64,000 nt of DNA, taken from contig CM061920.1 of the NCBI GenBank assembly GCA_031002005.1, forward strand, positions 51,500,610 through 51,564,609. The letters run 5' to 3'. Below, one piece after another: positions 10,229 through 21,490 of the stretch. How positions within the stretch are numbered: the stretch's first letter is position 1; the number at the start of each line of letters is the position of its first letter. The position numbers and the translations under genes are program-made. Source of the DNA: Vandiemenella viatica. Taxonomy: Eukaryota; Arthropoda; Insecta; Orthoptera; Morabidae. The notes below the pieces were generated by a model. That model was not told the origin of the DNA. It made no database searches and saw only the letters and a program-made list of their open reading frames with translations.

Positions 10229-12380
10229 ATGTATGTTCAGTGATATCTTCACCAATTTTGAACCGATTTAAATGAAATTTTTATAGTGGATAGAGTATAC
10301 CTCCAAAGTGGTCCCATATGAATTTCATTGAGAAACCACCCCTTATACCCCTTTACACCCCTTACCTTTTATACAAACCCACACTTTTTATCCGATTTTG
10401 ATGGAACTTTGGAAATGTATATTAAAAAATAAACAGAAAAATACTGTCAACTTTTTGTTTGAAAAAACCGAACCCCTCTCCCCCTATCCACCCCTTAATT
10501 TTTGCCAATCTTCTTTATACAAAGCTAAAGTCGACACCATTTAACTGAACTCCATTAAAGTTGGCATATACATGTAATTTTTCATGGAAAAGGTTTCTGA
10601 CCCAAAAAAAAATTAAAAAAAAACACCCCTCTCTCCCTTATACCCCTTAATTTTTATACAAACCCACATTTTTTATCCAATTTCAATGGAACTTTGGACA
10701 TGTATAGTCAAAAATAAAGAGAATAATGCTGTCAACATTTGGTTTGAAAAAACTGAACCCCTCTCACCCTATCCACCCCTTAATTTTTGCCAATGTTATT
10801 TATACAAAACTGAAGTCGACATCATTTAATTGATCTCCATTAAAGTTGTCATATACATGTAATTTTTCATGGACTAGGTTTCTGACCAAAAAATAAAAAA
10901 GGCCACCCCATCTCCCCCTTTACACCCCTTAATTTTATAGAAACCTATATTTCATATATGATTTTGATTAAACTTTGCCAATGTATACTTTCAAACAAAC
11001 AGAAAAATCTTGTCAACATTTGGTCTGCCAAAGCTAAACCCCTCTCCCTCCTACCAACCCCATAATTTTTATCAGTGTTTTTTTTTTTATATAAAAAGCT
11101 ACAGTCTCCACCATTTGACCTATTACCATGAAAGTTGGTGCTTACATGTATTTTTTCACGAGGAAGGTTTATGACCAAAAAATCAAAAAACCACCCCCAC
11201 TCCCCATTAAACCATTTAATTTGTATACAAACCCACAGTTTTAATCCAGTTTAGATAGAACTTAGCAAACTTTTACTGTAAAACAAAGAGAAAAATAATG
11301 TCAGCTTTTGGTTTGCAAAAACTGAACCCTTTTCCCCGTTTCCGCCCCTTGACTTTTGTCAATTTTCTTTTTGAAAAGCTACAGTTGACACCATTTGACC
11401 GATGTGTATGAAAGTTGACACATATATGTATTTTTTTATGGAGAAGATTTCTGACCAAAAAATAAAAAAAAAACTACCCTAGCTCCCCTTTTACATCCCT
11501 TAATGTTTGTACAAACCCACATTTTAATCCGATTTCGGTGGATTTCGCATGTATATACCTTAAAGCAAATAGAAAAAGAAACATACTACTAACATTACTT
11601 TGACAAAAACACAAACCCTCTTCCCTTTCTACCCATTTAATTACTGTCAATGTTCATTATAAAGTTACTTTTGAAGGAAGTATGCACATGTATACTTCAA
11701 AACAAACAGAAAAATACTGTCTGCATTTGGTTTAGAGAAGCCAAACCTCTCTCCCCCTTTCCACCCCTTTAATCTATACAAAGCACAGTTTCTATCTGAT
11801 TCTGAAGAAAATTTGCACATGTATACTTTAAAAAATACATAACAATTGTGTTTAAATTAGGTTGCAGAAGCCCAACCCCTCTTCCCTTCCACCCCCACCC
11901 CTCCTAATTGCCAATGTTCTTTATAGATACCTACCGTTTTCATCAGATTTTGATGGAACACTGCAAATGTATACTTAAGAACAAAGAGAAACATTCTGTT
12001 TACAAAACCCAACCGCTCACTCCCTTACCCCATTTAATTTTTGTAAATGTTCTTTACACAAAGCTACAGTTTTTATCTGGTTTCGATGGAACTTTGCACA
12101 TGTATACTTTAAAACAAAGAGAAAAATACTGTCCACACTGCCTTAACAAAAGCCATACTACTCTTCACCTCCACATCCCTTAATTATTTTTTTATACAAA
12201 CCTAAAATTTTTATATGATATCAATAGAAATTTACAAACGTATACTTTAAATCAATCAGAAACGACAGTCTATATTTGGTATACAAAAAGCCCAATCCCT
12301 CCTCTCCTTTACCCCATCGTTTATAATTTCCAATGTTCTTTACAAAATCCACAGTTTTAAGTATCATCAAAATCAATTAA
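10228..12380. repeat. Diverged tandem array, ~285-bp units made of two ~142-bp halves
   Basis: The landmark ATACAAACCCACA-type segment recurs near 10371, 10656, 10937, 11225, 11509 and 11776, giving spacings of 285, 281, 288, 284 and 267 bp. A related half-unit landmark (ATACAAAGCTA) lies about 146 bp after the first. Beyond about 11.77 kb the repeat shows mainly ~140-bp spacing. Units share ACCCCTCTCCCCC-like pyrimidine blocks and GATGGAACTTTG-like blocks. Copies are visibly diverged, so the array is old. No coding frame of note occurs. Confidence 0.75.
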
Positions 12381-12820
12381 GCTATTTTTAAGTCATTGAA
12401 GAATATATATGAAATGTATGTGTCCTAATGTCGCAACAGATTTAAACTTGGACCCTGAGCTTTTATGTTGTGAAAACAATTAAATATCTATATTTTCTGT
12501 GTGATGCCAGAACGAACAAATATATTCCAGAGATAGATTTGTGTATGTTGTATGTATTAATGTCCAGAAGTTACATGTTTCGATTATTGAGCAGCAACTT
12601 AAACAGATTATATGGAAACACAGCTTGGATTAAAATGTAAACTGACATTCCTTAACACAGCATCCAATTCACCCCATTCTGAAAGTTGTTGTAACGACAG
12701 TTTTTTTTTTTTAAAGCATTCGCTTTAACTACTGAGCTACCAGAAAGTTCGCAAAATGAGAACTGCTGCGGCATATTTAAATACAAATTAATTATAATAC
12801 CACTAAAAATTTAAAAATAG
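12381..12820. other. Unassigned sequence between array and foldback element
   Basis: AT-rich, with a short poly(T) run near 12702. Nothing recognisable was found. Confidence 0.35.
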
Positions 12821-13518
12821 AATAATTGTTTAAAAAACATAAAAACCGCCTTCAAAATAGGGCACTAAAAATTTTAAAATACCTTGCTTAGAAGAAATTA
12901 AATTTAAATGGACAATATTTTACATTACTGTTATTAAAATTTTTACATTAATTAGTTATTTTTGAAGTTGGTGCCACCCAAAGCAAGAAAAACAAAAAGA
13001 TAAAAACAATAATACATAAACAATCATGTTACTACTTACCTACAATTAATTCTAGAAACATTTTTCAACAAAACTGAAACATATAAATGATACACCGATA
13101 TTATACTAACTATAAAGTGTTTACTGCATGATTCAGCCTACCAACTGACACTGTAGCACCAGAGATATGCCTGGATAACCAACGAGGCCGAGCCACAGGT
13201 AACATACCGTTAATTTATTTCCCTAAGCTGTCTCCCGCAATTAAACTATATTCCTCACGACATGCTGTAAAATATTTGGAATTTTTGTTTGTTTTCTCAG
13301 TTTGCCTCGAACACCAAATAAAGTTCAGTAATTCGATCTGTGCCAACTGACAGCTGACACCGACTCCAAAAATAACTGATTAATGTAAAAATTTCAATAA
13401 CAGTAACATAAAATATTGTCCATTTAAATTTATTTTCTTCTAAGCAAGGTATAAAGTTATTTTGAAAATTTTAGTGCTATTTTTTGAAGGCAGTTTTTAT
13501 GTTTTTTAAACAATTATT
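12821..13518. mobile_element. Foldback/MITE-like element with ~160-bp inverted arms
   Basis: The left arm (12821-12977) and right arm (13354-13518) are inverted copies of each other: AATAATTGTTTAAAAAACAT at the outer left end mirrors the outer right end, and the inner ends mirror each other at TTGGTGCCAC versus the right-arm GTGTCAGC region. A ~375-bp centre separates the arms, with no transposase frame. The arms contain an 8-10 bp difference. No target duplication was established. It sits inside the split family-B LINE, next to the polymerase start fragment. Confidence 0.7.
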
Positions 13519-13540
13519 TTTTGCTAATATCTTTTTTTAT

Positions 13541-13870
13541 GTTAATTCCTCTGTCTCTTTTTCAGCTACGTGGTATCTTGTAGCTTTTCCTGTACTCATT
13601 ATGTAGATGTGATATTTTAAATTCACACAGAGGGCCTGTGTATTTTAATATTCTATGTTTATGTCATTGGGGTCATAAGCTTTCCTATTTTTGAAGTTTC
13701 TCAATACCAACTGTAATTCTTCTAAGGAGAAAGGATCCACCATGCTATTATACCAAAGATCCTCCACTTGGAGTTCTGAGATTCCTATAGCAGTCCTTCA
13801 ATTGTTGTTGTTCACTAATCAAATATAAAGTAGCGGCTTCCTCCAATGACCCATCAAGAGTTTCTTTCTT
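13541..13870 (-). mobile_element. LINE fragment (family B, start of polymerase)
   Basis: The minus strand reads KETLDGSLEEAATLYLISEQQ and, after stops, DPFSLEELQLVLRNFKNRKA, the pre-finger block that opens many LINE polymerases (usually -EEL-AL---K--KAPG-D). It lies between the R1-type insertion (13871-15860) and the foldback element. It fits as the middle part of the same LINE as 9480-10183 and 15861-16900. Confidence 0.6.
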
Positions 13871-15860
13871 TAGGGATGGTCATTTATGGTTGTTGGTCGC
13901 CGTCGGTTGAGACTGATTCTCAGTGCCCAGTACTTTTCTTTGGCTGCTTTAGAGGTCAGATTACAAGTTACGTCAAGAAAGTACTATATCTGAGTCACAC
14001 AGTATGTTAAAAATGTGCCTGCCCTGTAATATTTTCTGGTATGGTGCTCTTTGTTCTGCTGCTTAAACACATTCCCATATAATATGTACTGGAGTGCCCT
14101 TGTTTCCACTGTCACAGCTACTGCTGTCCACTAACCCTCTTCTTTGCAATTCACTGTTCAAAGGTCCGCTACCCATTATGTAATGTACCAACCCAGGTGA
14201 TGGGAGAAGATCCAACATTTTGAGCCTTTGGTGGACATAAGGAAATGTAAGATCTTCTTCCTTCAAAGCTAGCGTTTAACCTTTGCTGCCGTTTTTCCAA
14301 TAACAAACTTTTTACCTCTGCAGCTGTTGTTTTGGTGCTTCTGTGATCTTCGCCACCTGTTCCAGAGCCAGTATAGTTGTCCCTACTTTGGAACTTCCAA
14401 GTCCAATGGACACACCCCAAGTGCCATGATAAGGGCATCAGTTGCTGGTTTTTTGTAAGCACCACTCGGCCTAATGAGAATACTTCACTGTGTTCTTCTC
14501 AAAAGCTTACTTGTTTTTACTTATCTGAGGTGTCTGTCCCAGACACTGGCTGCATACAACTGTTGTTAATATTGCATTACAGTATGCTCAAATAACTAGT
14601 GGTGAAAGTTAGAAGAGCCTTTGACCCATGCTAATTAATTTATTCATGACTGAGGTTGTTCTCCCGTACTTCCTCCATATGGGCCACAAAATTTAAACTT
14701 TCGTCTAATTTCACAACAAGCTATCAACTGACTGGACTCCTACTTATTGTGACTCCATCTATTTTGATGGTTGGATTGCTCTGCAATGTGCTTTCAGTAA
14801 CATATAACAAGTTGTGTGTAGTGCTAATCTTAGTTTGACTTGTCTGCACCACTGACTGAGTGTATGCAGAACCTTTGCTCTTTTAGCCTTACTATAGGCT
14901 CTGGGTTTACCCTCTATAGGTAAGAATAGATCATCAGCAAAGGCAACAAGTCCCAGAAGTTTTGCCATTCTTTGCAGCCTTGTCATTCCCAATTCAAGCC
15001 CAATGTTCCAAAATATTGGGCCACAGATGGATCCCTGTGGACAATCCTTTGTCAACTTTTACTCAATGGATGCAGCGGGACACCTTAGTTTGACTTATCT
15101 GTTCTTGCAGTAAGTTTTGAAGATGTTATACAAGTTCTTTGAACAATTAATTTCCAGACCACCATAGATTATCAAATGCCCCAGATACATCAACAAGAAT
15201 CCCTACTTTGTATTTCTGGTTTGAGTTCTGTATCAGATTCATTGCCCAACTGATTATAGACCTACCTGCTCTGTATCCATGTTGGTTTGAATTCCTCCCT
15301 TCCTTCTCCTAATGTTCTTGTAAACTCTTGCACAGTAACTTTTGTTGTATTTTGCCCCACAAGTTTAGCAAGCAGATGGGTTAATCGGATTTATGTAATT
15401 TTGGATCCTTGTCATCTCCCTTCTTGCTGATGTTCTTGCTTTCCAGACCTTCAGTACTCTACCCTGATGCAGGCATCCATTATAGAGCTTGCACAAAGTG
15501 GGGTCTACTGGCACTACCAGTTCTTGTCCCACTTCAGCTGGAATACCATCTGGACCCAGAGATTTGACCCTGGACATGGCATTTATTGCTTGTTCTACCT
15601 CCAAGACGCTAATACCTGAAGTATCATTTGTACTTTGCCTATGTTGGTTCATTTCCAGATGGAGAACTGTGTGCTCCATCTTATCTTCTTCAACTTAATC
15701 ATCTGAAAGGAGTTCTTGGAGTAATACTTCTGCAGTAGTCTTCCAACTTGTAGTTGTGGTTCCATCTTGTTTTTGCACAGTAGACAGTGGACAGTGTAGT
15801 TGGAGGTTTTACTTTTCCTGCTGCGATTTTGTATGAGATACCCCAGGGGTCTGTGTAAAG
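13871..15860 (-). mobile_element. R1-clade LINE fragment, 5'-truncated, inserted in family-B LINE
   Basis: The minus-strand frames contain DPWGISYKIAAGKVKPP (the NPWG--YK block typical of R1-group elements), VEQAINAMSRVKSLGPDGIPAE, CPQGSICGPIFWN and VAFADDL (polymerase palm with F-A-D-D), and near the end SSSCDSGNKGTPVHIIWECV, a decayed C-terminal CCHC-type region. All frames are broken. R1 elements proper sit in 28S rDNA; no rDNA surrounds this copy, so it is a relative with other targets or a stray copy. It interrupts the minus-strand family-B LINE between its endonuclease and polymerase parts. Confidence 0.75.
14759..15055 (-). pseudogene. R1-type reverse transcriptase palm fragment
   Basis: Ninety-eight codons include CPQGSICGPIFWNIGLE, the R1-style loop before the palm, and FADDLF, the catalytic box with both aspartates kept. 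Upstream and downstream frames (15365-15679; 14169-14465) belong to the same protein in other registers, which shows at least two frameshifts. Confidence 0.7.
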
Positions 15861-16900
15861 TTTATTTTAAAAAATGCTTCCAAACTTTTTTGCTTAGTTG
15901 TTATTAACAGTTCTATGAATTTACTTTTAATTTATCTTACTGCCTTTACTATACAATCATTCCATATTCTTAATCCCTTCTTTTTCCTAAACTTCTTTTT
16001 CTTCCCGACAGCTTTATAAGTTTCCCTCCCTATACATTCCTTTATATTCTGCCGTTCCTTATCAAAATCATCAACTGTTGCTATTATTAAAAGCAAATCT
16101 TGTAACTTGCCTTCTTATTCTAATAAGTACACTTTAAAAACTTCTTGGCATGTATCTATCTTTGGCATTACTTTCATCCATCTTGCAATCATTGTAATTG
16201 TTGTGACCACTCAGTAGTCTGAATAGATATCATTTCCTTGGTGTAGGTCAACATTCTCTCTTTGGTTATAAATTTTATCATTTGCAATTATACAGTCTAT
16301 AGTATATGGCCTCTAGCACTACAAGTGTATTTATGAATATCTTCCTTCCTAAAAAAAAAGTATTATTGTAGTGATCTTCAGCTGCTTAAAACTCACAATT
16401 TGTCAAAGTTCCTCCCATTTCCATTTTTACACTGTTCTCCGTATTTTCCAACTACTGATGAAATTAGGGTGTTGCCAACTCAGGCATTTAAGTTGCCACA
16501 TATAAGGAATGAATGCTCTTTTTTATTTTCCTCAGCTAGTGTTGAAGCTCATCATAAAATATCTTTGAGTCTTTGTGCTTCCTTTCCTCCAGGGCATATA
16601 AATATTAAGTGTTCTGTATCTATTTTAAACTTGCATTCATTAATGAGCAAATATACTATTATCTTGTTTTCCATTTTTTATTGAACAGTAATGCCACCAT
16701 GCTGCTTACATGTCTTCTCTGAGGTACTCTACAGTATATCGTAGTGTAGTGGCTGAGATATTTGTTCCTTTTAATTTTAGTTTTAATTATGATAGCTACA
16801 TCGATTCCCTTCTCATTCTTTTTCTGATTCCACTTCTTTACTACCTAGTCCCACAACATTCCATATTCTGCCCTATACTTCTTTTTCTTCCTCTATAATC
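15861..16900 (-). mobile_element. LINE endonuclease and linker fragment (family B, 5' part)
   Basis: On the minus strand the decayed frames show a G-D/N-L-N-A-W-V-G-N block near 16490 (the GDFNARVG motif of APE endonucleases), then a lysine-rich linker with KKKFRKKKGLRIWNDCIVKA-like composition near 15950. This precedes the R1-type insertion. It is the upstream part of the split element whose polymerase pieces lie at 13541-13870 and 9480-10183. Confidence 0.5.
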
Positions 16901-17999
16901 AATCCAAAATACCAATCACTCGTTTGCATGGTCCGTTCAGTTGTTTATCATGAAGGGAGTCAGTAATATCTCAATCCCTGGCCACATTAAGAGCACTGCA
17001 CAGGATAAGCTAGGTGTTGGTGTTGCCAACTTACAGCTTCCAAGCATGCTGAGTAATATTTCGGGTTACAATCAGATTGCCTTTACTGGGTTGAAGGTTC
17101 TGCCTACCCTTAATTTTCTGTCAGGGTTTCCTTTCCCTCAGCCTAAAGATCCTGCTTTAAGGCACCAGAAATTCGCCCTTGTCTCCCTCTCTCAGCTACT
17201 CAGATTACACCCCACTGCATCCAGGGCCACCACGAGGAGATTTGAGAGAGGACTTGCCAGGTCAATCCCATTATTTATAGGCATCAGTATGCTTCGCCAT
17301 GGATTGAGCAGCTGTTTGACCACAAAATTAATGTAAAATTTAACATCTTGCTAAAATTTTCAAACTTAATTTCAAAATTCTGCCATGAAGCCTTGCATCA
17401 AATCAAATGAAAACATCACTGTTACCCACCACTGAACAACATGACAATCTTTACTATGCCTGTACAATGCAAGGAGAGGCTCTATTTATAGATAATCCCC
17501 AAAAAACCTGGTAACTAGATTTTTCCTCTTTAAATGGGCGATTTCTGTTCACACCGCCTAGCCCCACCATTTTACTAGTCCAAAAACTTATCAGATTTCT
17601 AAGAGATTTCCCAAAACTCACCAGTCTTCTCCAAACATTCACAGATTGTAGTCGTAAATTTACCAACATTTTTCTCACTCTTGAGACGTCTTGAATTACT
17701 CAATTTTTAGCTGCTATTAGACTTTAAAGTTTCAACCCTTCAAAAGTAAATAAAATATTGAGAATTATAAAATTTCATTCACTAAACATTATTCCTTCTA
17801 AAAAGATTCTAAGTAAGATTTCTTGTCACTTCTAGTTTCATTTACTAACACTTTCTCTTCTGGACCCTTCTTTAATCAATAAATACAGATATTTTTTGTT
17901 ACAATATATAAAAATGTGTATCTTGTGCAAGCACTATAAATATATATGTATAATTAAATCCATACAAAACTTTTGCCATTTGATGTCACCTATCCCTTC
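16901..17999. other. Unassigned region with one 131-codon open frame
   Basis: A plus-strand frame at 16941-17336 stays open for 131 codons and is less AT-rich than its surroundings. It carries an S-Q-L-L-R-L-H-P-T-A-S-R-A-T-T-R-R segment and a hydrophobic tail. I do not recognise the product. It may be antisense to a transposon ORF or part of an unknown repeat. No splice context links it to LPCAT, which is on the other strand. Confidence 0.3.
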
Positions 18000-18265
18000 A
18001 AGCTTACAGGAAGCTTACAGGAAGAAGAGACAGGCTGGTAGGTCATATTTTGAGACATGCTGGATTGGTTAATTTGTTAGTGGAGGGAACAGTTGAAGGT
18101 AAGAACTGTAGAGGTAGACAGAGATTAGAATATATGAAGCAGATAATTGAGGATGTGGGTTGTAGGGGGTATGTGGAAATGAAGAGGTTAGCACAGGATA
18201 GGAAGGGATGGAGGATTGCATCAAACCAGTCTAAAGACTGACGACAAAAAAAAAAAAAAAAAAAA
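18000..18265 (+). mobile_element. 5'-truncated LINE 3' end with poly(A)20
   Basis: The frame 18050-18241 encodes a typical polymerase C-terminus: RHAGLVNLLVEGTVEGKNCR, then RQRLEYMKQIIEDVG and MKRLAQDRKGW, ending ASNQSKD. The start is truncated and a 20-nt poly(A) run (18246-18265) follows the stop within four bases, as in a fresh retroposed copy. The duplicated AAGCTTACAGG at about 18000-18022 immediately upstream could be part of the insertion site. It is in the opposite orientation to LPCAT. Confidence 0.75.
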
Positions 18266-18939
18266 CCTTTTTTCCCAATGTGATTCAGTTTACTAATGTG
18301 AATGTATTTACGATACCACTTTGTATAAAATATTTGACATCAGAATGTAAAGATATTGATTTTATGTTGACATTTTCAGTAATTAATGCAAAAATATTGT
18401 TAGATGTAGTGACTCTTGAAAAGGATACATTGAATTTTTTGATGAGTATATGCAGCATGTAGCAAGTATAATTCAGCTCTTTGAAATGTTTGTTACCAAG
18501 ATGATAAATCACTGCAAAGGAAACATTTAGTGGGAACTGTCTTCTGATCATTTGAAAAGGCATGGTTGGGTTTGAAGGGACGAGGTTAATATGTATATAA
18601 CAAAATGTTTTTAGAGTCAATTAACCAATGAAGACAGTGTATTTATGGACATGCACAACAATTTTTCTTGCCTCATTGATTAGGCCCTGTAAACATTTAA
18701 ATTTCTGATTCAGATTACACTAGTGTTTCTCTTCAAAATTAATTTTTGTGTTGGCAACCCTTACATTATTTGACAATTCTAGGAATGCAATTGGTGTCAG
18801 TTCTACCTCAAATTGTGCAATCTCCTCCTACAATGTTTCTTTAGTCTTAAACTGCACCACACTTTTTATCGGAACTCTACCCATACTGACTTATATTAAA
18901 AAGCCAACAACTGTCACCATCTGGCACAACACAACACTG
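18266..18939. other. LPCAT intron segment, nothing recognised
   Basis: AT-rich sequence between a LINE poly(A) tail and a Penelope-like element. The last ~200 bp could belong to the upstream part of that element, but no motif supports it. Confidence 0.4.
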
Positions 18940-19735
18940 TATTAACCACCTTGGTACACAGAGCACAAAGGATTTCTAACAAAGATAGCCTTGCAGATGA
19001 ATTGGACTATCTCCAGATAACATTTTTAAATAATGGTTACAATCACAGACAAATTAGTCGTGTGTTTAAACAGAAGAAATATCAACATAAATATCATACT
19101 GATACCAAAGGCCTTGCCTTTTTGCTGTTTGTGGGTGCCCTAAGTTCCAAAATAGGTAAACTGTTGACACAGCAAGGAGTAAAGACAATTTTCAGACCAC
19201 CCAATAAAATTAAATAGCATTAAAGATGACCTAGGTTTATGAACCCCTGGTATATACCTTGTGAATGTGACTGTGGTTAAATCGGACAAACACAATGGTG
19301 TATTGTGAGTGTTTAACATGGAAGAAATGTTCATCTTAGCCAAGAGAAATCTGTGGTGGATGAACACTATGTGCAAGAAGGTCATACATTTGATCTTGGA
19401 AAAAATACAATTATAGCCTGGGTCAAAGATTTTTGGGCTAGCATTATTACACAAGTTGTAGAAATCAGAAAAACTGATTCATTAGTTAATACGGGCACTG
19501 GTTATCACCTCAGTGCAGCCTGGAACCGGCTATTAAAATGCATAAAAGTTTCGACTTGGTAACAAGCAGAAGAGTGGAGTTGGCTTTTATCATCCACTGT
19601 TTTCACAGCAGTGGGTGAAAACAAATCGTTAATCATTGACATTTGATTGAAAATGAGGGCTGAGATAGACGCCTTCGAAACGTCCCACAAGTGTGACATT
19701 TTTACGCAGCTGGAAGCCCGAGAATTTATTTAACC
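18940..19735 (+). mobile_element. Penelope-like element fragment (polymerase end, GIY-YIG nuclease)
   Basis: The frame 18951-19217 reads DELDYLQITFLNNGYNHRQI, then after a K-rich stretch LAFLLFVGALSSKIGKLL, matching the region between polymerase and nuclease of Penelope-like elements. In broken frames it continues into a GIY-YIG-type block (P-W-Y-I-P-C-E-C-D-C-G, IGQT) near 19245-19290 and GHTFDLGKNTIIAWVKDFW, ending SDSLVN-type and SAAWN at 19390-19530. The 3' part to 19735 carries the ACGCCTTCGAAACGTCCC motif seen in such 3' regions. At least three inactivating changes. Confidence 0.8.
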
Positions 19736-20078
19736 TCTATGCTTTATATTTTTGATACTAGGTTCTTTCGTTTGTTACCCAATCCTACCATCAAATGACA
19801 GTGCTATCTTTGAAACTAGCTACAATCCAAAAATTAGCAATGATTGGGAATGGCAAACTAAAATGGTAGAACATCAAATATTCAACCAGCGTTAAGAGAA
19901 GTTTTCAGGTGACAGTACTCTTCAGAAGTGAATTTTACACAAGTTTCAAGGTTTTAATTCTTCTACTGGGCAAAGATATGGATAAATATTTCAGTTTGTT
20001 AGTACTATGTTGAACTGTCTCTGCCCCAGCAATTAAATGGATGAAATATTGCAGCAAACAATTACAGATTACTATTAC
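19736..20078. other. LPCAT intron segment next to the motif-II exon donor
   Basis: This is the first part of the intron that follows the exon at 20079-20191 (minus strand). Apart from the donor site CAG|GTAATA nothing is recognised. Confidence 0.45.
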
Positions 20079-20191
20079 CTGTGGCCAGTCGAGGCTTGAT
20101 GTTGCTCTGTGCACAATCTCACGGACAGTTTTCTGGCGTGACTCAGGATCATCCCTCCATACATACAATGGCTGGGTGTAGTTGATCAGTT
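20079..20191 (-). CDS. LPCAT: LPCAT exon: acyltransferase motif II
   Basis: The 113-nt exon supplies two bases of a shared lysine codon and 37 codons beginning LINYTQPLYVWRDDPESRQK and ending SSLDWPQ. The TQPLYVWR segment is motif II of the LPCAT acyltransferase domain (phosphate-binding arginine), and DPESRQ is typical of the family. The acceptor TCATTCTCTGGAACAG is good and the donor CAG|GTAATA is close to consensus. Entry phase 1 fits both alternative upstream exons, each of which ends G-(A): the junction gives GKLINY, parallel to GTLIQY in vertebrate LPCAT. It is constitutive in the model presented here. Confidence 0.93.
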
Positions 20192-21049
20192 CTGTTCCAG
20201 AGAATGACAGTAATAAATTAAATTTCACCTAGCAAATTTCAGTAAATATTTTATTTTTTTATTTCACTTAGCATCATCATCTACATATGGGAAGGAAGAA
20301 AAACCTATTTAAAAAAATGATCTTAATGAGATATTTATGAAACTAGTAAGTAACTGGTCACAATACCAACCCAATTCGTACTTACAAGACATCTTTTCTC
20401 TATCGAAGTTAGAACCATTCATTTCTATGAAAAAAAGTATTTCATGATTACAGACCAAGGACTAATACTTTTTTCACATTCTTTGTTCTGTAGAAATCAA
20501 TACTTAATATCTTTTAGTCTTAAGAACAAATTTTCTATGGAAAGCAGCTGTAATGACACCAATTTCTCCTTCAACCCTCTCTTTTCTGTCCATCAAATAT
20601 GATTGGTTTGTGTTGTTTTGACGAGAGCAGGAGTGACTCATGATGAAGCAAGTTAGGTTTTGCCAATAATCCCCTCTGTAACTGGGGCAAAATAAACAAC
20701 TTATTTTTAGTTGAAGAATAAACAATTCAAAAATAATCCGTTCAGTCTGTAAAAAGACAAAGTTTTAACCTTTGTAGAGCCTGTAATAACTGGACTCTAG
20801 AATATAAAACAAATATGAAGAATATTAATTAGAATAAGGAATGATTAATTCACAGAGAGAACAAATTGTATTACTACATTTCACAATATTCTAAATGTAT
20901 TACACATTTTATTAGACTTTATGTTCTAGTGTATAGAACTGAAATCAAGAATTGCAAAGGCTTGATAAAGTTTCATGGTACTATCTTCATGAAGTGAATG
21001 ATTTTTAGAGGGAAATAGAGGTCTAACATTAGTGTTGAATTGAGTTTAA
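20192..21049. other. LPCAT intron segment, nothing recognised
   Basis: AT-rich sequence with no family resemblance. It lies between the acceptor of the motif-II exon and an inverted LINE tail. Confidence 0.45.
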
Positions 21050-21490
21050 AAGCAATGGAGCACAAGCTCTGATGGTGATGTCACTTGTCACTTTCTTACT
21101 ATTTTTTTCATTATTATATGTACTTTTAGTGTTAAATTCCTCTTCCCATTTACAAATTTTAACCTTAAATTCTTCAGCATTTTTGGTATAAGTTTGCTTG
21201 GTAATTTATTCTAATCCATGACACCCTTACCCACAAAAGAAAATTTCCCCACTCACTTATGCATGAAATTGAGTCCCAGCTTGCGCCCACAGTAATCTTT
21301 TCCTTTCCATGTATTATTAATACTCTGACCAATATCCCTCCAAACACCATCATTGACATACATTCCGAGCACTTTATTCACTCTTCTTCTGTCTTGCAAT
21401 GACTACCAATCCAGCTCTTTTATTCTTTACCATGTCATTTACACAATCATATCTAGCTGCTCTCATTTACACACCCTCCAACTCATGTAC
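21050..21490 (-). mobile_element. CR1-like LINE 3' end fragment
   Basis: The minus strand carries the conserved C-terminal region of the CR1-like family: WKGKDYCGRKLGLNFMHK, VGKFSFVGKGVMD and NKLPSKLI. The plus-strand start TGGAGCACAAGCTCTGATGG matches the other 3' ends (41672, 60366). It lies head-to-head with the plus-strand copy that begins at about 21491. Confidence 0.7.

Noticed and set aside
9903..10229. 108-codon plus-strand frame ending in poly-phenylalanine
   Set aside because: Antisense of the LINE polymerase running into poly(T)44.
10228..12380. CRISPR-like or coding repeat interpretation of the tandem array
   Set aside because: Units are long, diverged and contiguous without spacers, and the genome is eukaryotic.
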